This document shows positions 58,727 through 64,000 of a stretch of 64,000 nt of DNA, piece after piece. The position numbers and the translations under genes were made by a program. Origin of the DNA: an uncultured Christensenella sp. (lineage in GTDB: Bacteria; Bacillota; Clostridia; Christensenellales; Borkfalkiaceae); assembly GCA_905203015.1 (NCBI GenBank), contig CAJKUC010000001.1, forward strand, positions 266,912 to 330,911, written 5' to 3'. The notes under the pieces are model-generated. The model did not search any database, was not told the origin of the DNA, and worked only from the letters and a program-made list of their open reading frames with translations. Each line of letters opens with the position of its first letter. The stretch's first letter is position 1.

Positions 58727-60346
58727 TTATTGTATTGCCTTAATAAAATTCGAATATATCACATCATAAGTTTCGTTAAAGGATCGCTCCAGGTCATAAG
58801 CCAAGCAGCAATTCAAAGCGTTATCTAATCCATATTTGTTAATCAAATATCTCACAAACAAATAAGACTCCGGGTATGTGAGATTGTTGCCTTTATCACC
58901 TGAAGAAGAATATCTCAAATCTTTTACACTGGTTGTAGCATATGGAAATTTGATTTTTTGTTTATATTCCGGCTTTGTCAAAGTGACATAAGCAATCGAC
59001 TGTTCAAGCAAATAAAAATCAAATGCTTCAAAACTATCGAAACTTCCGCCGGAACTTTTATATTGCGTTTTTACATCTTCAACAAAACTTTTCAAATCTC
59101 CCGTTACATCGGAAGCGACGAACGAATGATACATTCTGTAATCAATATCGGAAGTTACGCCGCTGATTTCACGAGATAAGTATTCGGCGGTTCCTTCGGC
59201 AAGCCATGCGCCGTCAACCCGATTATTATTCATTGTCAAAATATGTGCGGTTTCATGCACGAATTCGCTTGGATCTGTCAGATATACTTTTTTGTTGTTG
59301 ACATCGGCTTCCGTGCCTATCTCATCAGATGAAATGTAATACTCTATTTTTGCATCGGCGTTTTTCAGAATCGTATCCGAAGTATTTTTTGTTGCGTTTG
59401 ATTTTATGTATTCTAAGACTTTATTAACACTGGCGTTTCCGTTTGACAAATGCTCTATAACGGCTCTTGGGTGATCAAATGTTGCGCTGTTTCGTTCGGC
59501 GTGAAAACTATCAAGGTAATAGACTCTGTTTTTCGTTTCAATAACGAGAGGGTATTGTAAGAGTTTTTGGGAATATACAGCTCCGCTAAGCCAAGACAAG
59601 TCAAACGGAATATCAAACGAAGTGTCTATATCGTTTTGGGATAACCATTCGCGTCGGTAATCCGTTAAAGACGCATTCAAAAAGGCGTCGAACGAATAGT
59701 TATCGATAATGTATTCTCCTAAACCGATGGCGGTCATATCGGCTATATCTATAACTTCATTCGAAGCGAATGATGCATTAAAATAACCCTGAAACAGCGT
59801 AAGCAGTAAATCGTCTTCATTTTGCGCATAATAGTCTTTCAATTTGGAAATGTCTACGCTTGCTCCTTTGTTGAAATAATAATGAGTTGCGGCAACTTGC
59901 TTCCACGTTTCGGTTGTTTTCATATACGCGCCCGTAAGTGCCGTTTTGTATTTTCCGTTTTCAAATGCGTCTGAATTGCATAAGACTATGCCATCATGAT
60001 AGAGAAATCCGTTGTTTGATGACAAAATATATTCGTCGGAAATTATGGCGACTTTTACGTCTGACTTTAAGTTCAATGCAGATTCGAGAGTTTGGTAATC
60101 TTGCTCCAGCAAGTCAAAAAACTGCATTTCCTTTTGCTTTGATAGAGAAAGCGAAGTTTCAAGATATAATGTTATTCTACCTTTTTTGATAGAATTCATT
60201 TTTGCGTTATGATAGCCGTCAATTTGCAGGTATTGTTGTTCTTTATATTGTTTAACGGTGGCGTTGTAATAAATCAAGACACCTACAAAACTACAGATGA
60301 CTAACAAAATGCATATAATCAATGCTATTTTCTTGTTCTTTTTCAA
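58727..60346 (-). CDS. Secreted HExxH metallopeptidase
   Basis: This 539-residue protein has a membrane/signal segment at 6-28 and a long extracellular chain. The zinc site is HETAH (about 361-365) in PSEFVHETAHILTMNN, with the third ligand probably Glu in WLAEGTAEYLSREI about 18 residues later, as in gluzincins. The upstream 340 residues are of unknown family. The C-terminal NLTYPESYLFVRYLINKYG block is copied in the fragment at 48296. Start is TTG after AGGTGG, the most plausible start since no ATG is near. Its terminator is identical with that after the HNH nuclease gene. A role in degrading host or cell-wall proteins is possible. Confidence 0.72.
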   Translation of the reverse strand: MKKNKKIALIICILLVICSFVGVLIYYNATVKQYKEQQYLQIDGYHNAKMNSIKKGRITLYLETSLSLSKQKEMQFFDLLEQDYQTLESALNLKSDVKVAIISDEYILSSNNGFLYHDGIVLCNSDAFENGKYKTALTGAYMKTTETWKQVAATHYYFNKGASVDISKLKDYYAQNEDDLLLTLFQGYFNASFASNEVIDIADMTAIGLGEYIIDNYSFDAFLNASLTDYRREWLSQNDIDTSFDIPFDLSWLSGAVYSQKLLQYPLVIETKNRVYYLDSFHAERNSATFDHPRAVIEHLSNGNASVNKVLEYIKSNATKNTSDTILKNADAKIEYYISSDEIGTEADVNNKKVYLTDPSEFVHETAHILTMNNNRVDGAWLAEGTAEYLSREISGVTSDIDYRMYHSFVASDVTGDLKSFVEDVKTQYKSSGGSFDSFEAFDFYLLEQSIAYVTLTKPEYKQKIKFPYATTSVKDLRYSSSGDKGNNLTYPESYLFVRYLINKYGLDNALNCCLAYDLERSFNETYDVIYSNFIKAIQ

Positions 60347-60471
60347 TGTTTTCCACCTCTATACGAATTATAGTCAACGATCAGTTTAAGTGTTGCGAGT
60401 GCCTTTGAAACAATAAGCATATTCTTTTTTATAGAGTATAACATATTTTTGCAATTTTTTCAATCTTTCTC

Positions 60472-60534
60472 GGCATAGAAAAAGCCGAGCGATTGTTTTC
60501 GCCCGGCTGTCGTCGTAAGTATTCATAATTCAAT
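60472..60534. repeat. Terminator-containing repeat block, copy 2
   Basis: Copy of the block at 58640-58702, 1,832 bases away. The hairpin AGCCGAGCGA / TCGCCCGGCT (60483-60508) has its T run on the minus strand and ends the restriction-modification operon. The remaining sequence between 60347 and 60471 has no gene. Confidence 0.82.
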
Positions 60535-60541
60535 TTTGATA

Positions 60542-60638
60542 CCGAAATAATCGTTAGAAAAGAATAATACGAACCCCGAATTTGCCTTGGTGTTCGTATT
60601 ATTTCCTTTTGGCGGAGCGTTAGTAACGTAAATCGAAT
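60542..60638. repeat. Interspersed 97-bp repeat, copy 2
   Basis: Second copy of the 97-bp repeat at 48179-48275, with the stronger inner hairpin AATAATACGAAC / GTTCGTATTATT. It begins three bases after the stop of the HNH nuclease gene and thus also acts as the first terminator of that operon on the minus strand. Confidence 0.85.
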
Positions 60639-60640
60639 CC

Positions 60641-62011
60641 TTAAGTGTGAGAGGTCTTTTTTTCGGTAACAATTTTTTCCGCTCGTTTTAACCAATCACG
60701 TTCTTCCTCTTCTTCTAAGCCGATGTTATAATATGATGCCAATATTGAGAGTGTTAAATTAGGGTTTAATGTTAGTAATTTCGCTTTATTTCTAACAAAT
60801 AACTCGCTTAGTATTTTTAATCGCGCTTGACGACTTCCCAAGTGAATTTGGCAGTGACAATTTGGACACAATGCCACTATATTGTTAGGAATATCAAGAT
60901 TAATGTTATCGTCAAAATAATACTCTTCCTGTCTGTTCATAGGAACAACGTGGTGACCTTCAACATAATTATGTAAATCCACTGATTCAAAATAAAAATG
61001 TTTTGCGTCATCACAGTCACACATATAGTGAGCCTTTTCCAAAACTGAATCGCGAATTTTTCTTTGTGTCTTAAATCGTTTTCGACCTGTCGTGTCGATA
61101 CCCCTATCAGGAACTCTATGTATGTTGTCTATGTCTTGTATATCGTCATCGCTCTCTATAATATCATCATCATTTGGGGTGATTAATCCAATAGGCTTTA
61201 ATATACTCGTATTTGCATACTCAACAAATTTTTTTAAGTTACCGAACTGATTATCGAGTCTGTCAAGTTTATTTAAAACCCCATCTATATTGTATTTAAA
61301 ATCATTACCACCTGCAAATATGGCAGACAGGAATCTAAAGCAAAAAGATTTTTGGAATTCACCTTTCAATTGGCTTTTTTCACAATTGCCGTATAAAGTA
61401 TTGTCTTTGACCCACATTAATTGGATTTGCGAATTTGCATATGCCTTTCTTTGTAGGAAATTTGACATTTCCAAATACTCGGTCAATGAATTGAAAGAAG
61501 TATCGGTGGAAAGGTTCTTTATTGCAAAAAATGGAATCACATCAAAATTCATTGTATTTAGACTATTAATATCCATTTGCAGTTTATTATATGAAATGCC
61601 AACTTCATTAGTCGAATTGATTTTTGATGTAAGGACAACTATTTTTTTATATTTATCATTAAGCAAAAATGTAATATCCAAATTCATTTGCTTACAAATT
61701 GTAGGCATTAAACTTTGCTCAATAATAACATTACCTTGCTTAGAAGATATAGGTGTAAAAAATATAATTATTTTATCATACGGTAAATCGCATCCTTCAA
61801 TGAATGCTCCATATTGACTAAAATCTTTACCTTCTTCAGATAGAAAAAATCTATATCCATCTATTTCTAAAAAACTAAATTCATCATTTAATTTTTTAAT
61901 TATCCCTTTAAAAAATGAATCAGCATTTGCAAATCCTTTTTCTTTTAGGATTTCAATATTTTCAATGGCAGAATTAAAAAAAGATTCCTGAATAACCAAT
62001 TTTTGGCTCAT
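60641..62011 (-). CDS. HNH restriction endonuclease candidate
   Basis: This 456-residue protein ends in a typical HNH nuclease domain (about 310-400): a CDCDD zinc pair, VEGHHVVPMNRQ with the catalytic His, NIVALCPNCHCQIHLG with the second zinc pair and last His. The N-terminal 300 residues have no recognised family and presumably recognise DNA. The ATG at 62011 overlaps the stop of the methyltransferase gene (ATGA) and uses a GGAGG site inside that gene. Together they form a restriction-modification system; type II or IIS-like is inferred from the partner. A second start (TTG 62026) is less likely. Confidence 0.82.
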   Translation of the reverse strand: MSQKLVIQESFFNSAIENIEILKEKGFANADSFFKGIIKKLNDEFSFLEIDGYRFFLSEEGKDFSQYGAFIEGCDLPYDKIIIFFTPISSKQGNVIIEQSLMPTICKQMNLDITFLLNDKYKKIVVLTSKINSTNEVGISYNKLQMDINSLNTMNFDVIPFFAIKNLSTDTSFNSLTEYLEMSNFLQRKAYANSQIQLMWVKDNTLYGNCEKSQLKGEFQKSFCFRFLSAIFAGGNDFKYNIDGVLNKLDRLDNQFGNLKKFVEYANTSILKPIGLITPNDDDIIESDDDIQDIDNIHRVPDRGIDTTGRKRFKTQRKIRDSVLEKAHYMCDCDDAKHFYFESVDLHNYVEGHHVVPMNRQEEYYFDDNINLDIPNNIVALCPNCHCQIHLGSRQARLKILSELFVRNKAKLLTLNPNLTLSILASYYNIGLEEEEERDWLKRAEKIVTEKKTSHT

Positions 62012-63867
62012 ACATTTTCCCTCCAATCAAAATTTGTAATCAATACCTCATCTCTGATATTTTTAGACCCAACATTATAAATGTTTATTATATTATACTT
62101 ATGTGTTTTTATCCATTCAGCCAATAGATGATTTGTTTCATCGTTATGATATATTACGTTAGACAATATAAATTTAAACCCCTTCGAATCCAAATCCGCA
62201 ATATAATCAAGAAGTTTCGTTTCTTCATCCGCATTCCACCCAACAAAACCACGCTTGCCGTCATTGTAAGTAGCGCTTGTAATAAAATATGGTGGGTCAA
62301 AATAAAACACACTATCTTTATCCAGTGTTTCCAAATTCAATTCGGAGTAAGATTTATTTAAAAGTCTTACATCAATTGTTTTAGGAATAAACGCAGATAT
62401 GCGTTCTACAAGACTCTCGTTAAAAGAGCAATTTCCAATAGGCGTATTGAATTCCATTTTAGAGTTAAACCGCATTTGATTTTGGAAACAATACATATGT
62501 AAGACAAATAATTCATATATGTCTTTTGTTTGATTATAGTGGTTACGCAGTTTGATATATGATTCTTTCTCAGCCTTTTGCAAACCATAAAGTTGAATTA
62601 TCTCATTTACTTTGCGCAATATTTCATCTTTATCTTCTTCCAAAAGCATTTTAATTATATGGTATGTATGAGGAAGAAACTCATTATAAATGATGTTTTG
62701 GGCAACAATATTTACACCAACATTAAATGCTCCGCCCATAGCATCAACAAATGTGGAAATATGTTTTGGACATACACGAAGAATTTCATTGAAAATGGAA
62801 TACTTACTGCCCGTATAGTTCAAAGGTGAGCGTATTATGCTATTGTCTTTTTTGAAATATATGATTACTTCATTCAAATTATCGCCTTTTTTACTTTGGC
62901 GAATATTTTTGTATTCTCTATATGGGAAGTAGTAAACCTTTACTTCTTTGTTTTTGGCAAAACGTTTTGCTAAAGAGCATAGTTCATCGACTGATACTAA
63001 TCCTTGAGTGCTATAACTAATTATAATGTCATTGAATTGCGCTTGACGAAATAAGTCCTCAAAATTCATAAGGGCTTGTTCTTTACGAGTATATTTAGAT
63101 TTTTTATAAATTTCTTTTCTTCGTCCAGTTATACCATTTATTTGAGGATAATCATATTTTGCAATGCTTTCAAGCAAATGATATGCAGCATTATAATCCG
63201 TAACTGTATAAGGCGGGTCTATGTATAAAATATCTCCGCTAATTGTTCTAATCAATTCGTTACTGTCTTTGTTATAAATGGTATTTGTAGCCATTGGCTT
63301 GGCATTGTTAATTTCAATAGGTTCAAGGACAAACTGTTTTAAAGCGCGTTTATCCCATATTTTTAAAAACGCCTCGTATGTTCCGGTTGTATTCGAAACA
63401 CCCATAACGCTTTCAATTAAAGAGGCTAAAAGAAATTCACGTTCTTTTGCCGACAAGATAAAGTCCTTATATAAAGTTTCTATTTCTATTCTTATGCCGT
63501 CTATTTTAACAGCATTTTCAACACTAAAGTATTGTCGTCCGCCATTGGGCGAATAATTATTTGTGATAAAATATTGAGAATCGGCAGTATACGTTTTTGA
63601 ATTAAAATAATCAAATGGATTTTTGCCAAAATTCTCTATAAAATTTGAAAAGTTTGGCATAGTTTCATTTGAGAGTTTAGCCTTATTTATAATACTCAAA
63701 GAATAAAGATAGTCATTGGAAACAATTTTGAACTTATCTTTTAAATAATCACCTACAGAACCCGAACCCGCAAATAAGTCGCAAAACACCTCTCCATTTA
63801 TATTATTTTCATCTATAACATACTGGATATTTTCCAGCATTCTTGTTTTATTCCCTAAGAAACGCAT
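62008..63867 (-). CDS. Fused double N6-adenine methyltransferase (D12 class)
   Basis: This 619-residue protein contains two complete alpha-class adenine methyltransferases in tandem. Domain 1 (1-340): MRFLGNKTRML start (motif X), DLFAGSGSVG (30-39, motif I), and DPPYTVTDY (from 217, motif IV). Domain 2 (345-619): NYTGSK (near 349), VDAMGGAFNVGV (motif I) and DPPYFITSATY (from 524). Such fusions, as in M.FokI, modify both strands of an asymmetric site. It protects the host from the HNH nuclease encoded just downstream. The ATG at 63867 follows GAGGTG and begins the conserved motif; the upstream in-frame start (63882) is less likely. Confidence 0.9.
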   Translation of the reverse strand: MRFLGNKTRMLENIQYVIDENNINGEVFCDLFAGSGSVGDYLKDKFKIVSNDYLYSLSIINKAKLSNETMPNFSNFIENFGKNPFDYFNSKTYTADSQYFITNNYSPNGGRQYFSVENAVKIDGIRIEIETLYKDFILSAKEREFLLASLIESVMGVSNTTGTYEAFLKIWDKRALKQFVLEPIEINNAKPMATNTIYNKDSNELIRTISGDILYIDPPYTVTDYNAAYHLLESIAKYDYPQINGITGRRKEIYKKSKYTRKEQALMNFEDLFRQAQFNDIIISYSTQGLVSVDELCSLAKRFAKNKEVKVYYFPYREYKNIRQSKKGDNLNEVIIYFKKDNSIIRSPLNYTGSKYSIFNEILRVCPKHISTFVDAMGGAFNVGVNIVAQNIIYNEFLPHTYHIIKMLLEEDKDEILRKVNEIIQLYGLQKAEKESYIKLRNHYNQTKDIYELFVLHMYCFQNQMRFNSKMEFNTPIGNCSFNESLVERISAFIPKTIDVRLLNKSYSELNLETLDKDSVFYFDPPYFITSATYNDGKRGFVGWNADEETKLLDYIADLDSKGFKFILSNVIYHNDETNHLLAEWIKTHKYNIINIYNVGSKNIRDEVLITNFDWRENV

Positions 63868-63899
63868 TTGCACACCTCGCATCTGTAATTGGCTTTTTT

Positions 63900-63928
63900 A
63901 TTATAGCATAAAATTCTAAATTTTTCAA
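63900..63928 (-). promoter_or_regulatory. Promoter of the restriction-modification operon
   Basis: On the minus strand: -35 TTGAAA (63928-63923), 17-bp spacer, -10 TATAAT (63905-63900). Confidence 0.8.
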
Positions 63929-64000
63929 CTGCTATTGAGTTTGCAGACGTAGAATTCTTGAAAAACTTCAAATGGCACTTTGGCGGGTGCTTGACTTATA
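63925..64000 (-). CDS. Possible C-terminal end of a gene entering from beyond the window
   Basis: The minus-strand frame is open from 63999 to a TGA at 63927-63925 and reads AKVPFEVFQEFYVCKLNSS at its end. It is too short to identify. If real, the upstream gene ends over the promoter of the restriction-modification operon. Confidence 0.25.
   Translation of the reverse strand, partial: ISQAPAKVPFEVFQEFYVCKLNSS

Overview
The window comes from a low-to-moderate G+C, endospore-lineage Firmicute, most likely an uncultured gut-type member of the class Clostridia. The evidence is a yunB-type sporulation gene next to murG, strong AGGAGG-like ribosome binding sites, sigma-A-type promoters (TTGACA-N17-TATAAT) before most transcription units, lipoproteins with clostridial lipoboxes, a Bacillus-type PhoP box (TTTACA repeats every 11 bp) and CCA-encoding tRNA genes. 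The lineage below class level cannot be settled from the sequence alone.

Bases 1-47,000 are mostly ordinary chromosome. In order they hold: a divergent partial gene with a twin operator; a MarR regulator with a heterodimeric ABC multidrug exporter; a WYL-domain regulator opposite a small acidic protein gene; tyrS behind an attenuator-type leader; yigZ and a LysR regulator; three tRNAs (fMet, Met, Glu); aspartase; yggS, a permuted NlpC/P60-like protein and an SDR; a polar amino acid ABC operon; trmO and a MATE exporter. Next come an A+T-rich block with a secreted papain/C39-like cysteine peptidase and three paralogous membrane-anchored proteins (20.2-24.2 kb), an AlkD-like protein, an SbcD/SbcC-like (YhaO/YhaN-like) pair, murG-yunB, a complete pst-phoU-phoPR phosphate regulon, a second MATE exporter, and a 1,879-residue DUF4011/Upf1-type helicase with a C-terminal Vsr-like nuclease domain.

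From about 47.1 kb to the end the window becomes an accessory region with A+T-rich, less biased codon use and many broken genes: a truncated GNAT acetyltransferase, a peptidase C-terminal fragment, a transposase fragment and a Crp/Fnr C-terminal fragment. Between them lie surface and secreted proteins: a frameshifted one at a T6 run, a lipoprotein with His/Cys repeats, a lipoprotein ending in a rhodanese, a 1,329-residue membrane-anchored M64-type metallopeptidase, and a second secreted HExxH peptidase. Two small unknown genes follow. The region ends with a restriction-modification pair: a fused double adenine methyltransferase followed by an HNH endonuclease. Two interspersed repeats (97 bp and about 60 bp) link the terminator regions of this part.

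Most notable candidates for something new: (1) the secreted cysteine peptidase followed by three copies of a membrane-anchored protein, in which a peptidase and its inhibitors or partners can be suspected; (2) a PstS whose two half-domains are in swapped order (circular permutation) inside an otherwise standard pst operon; (3) the His/Cys surface repeat family shared by three proteins of the accessory region, two of them beside peptidases; (4) a gene-free 420-base stretch behind a strong promoter that may be a structured leader or RNA; (5) a secreted protein whose signal peptide is joined to its body only through a shift at a T6 run.
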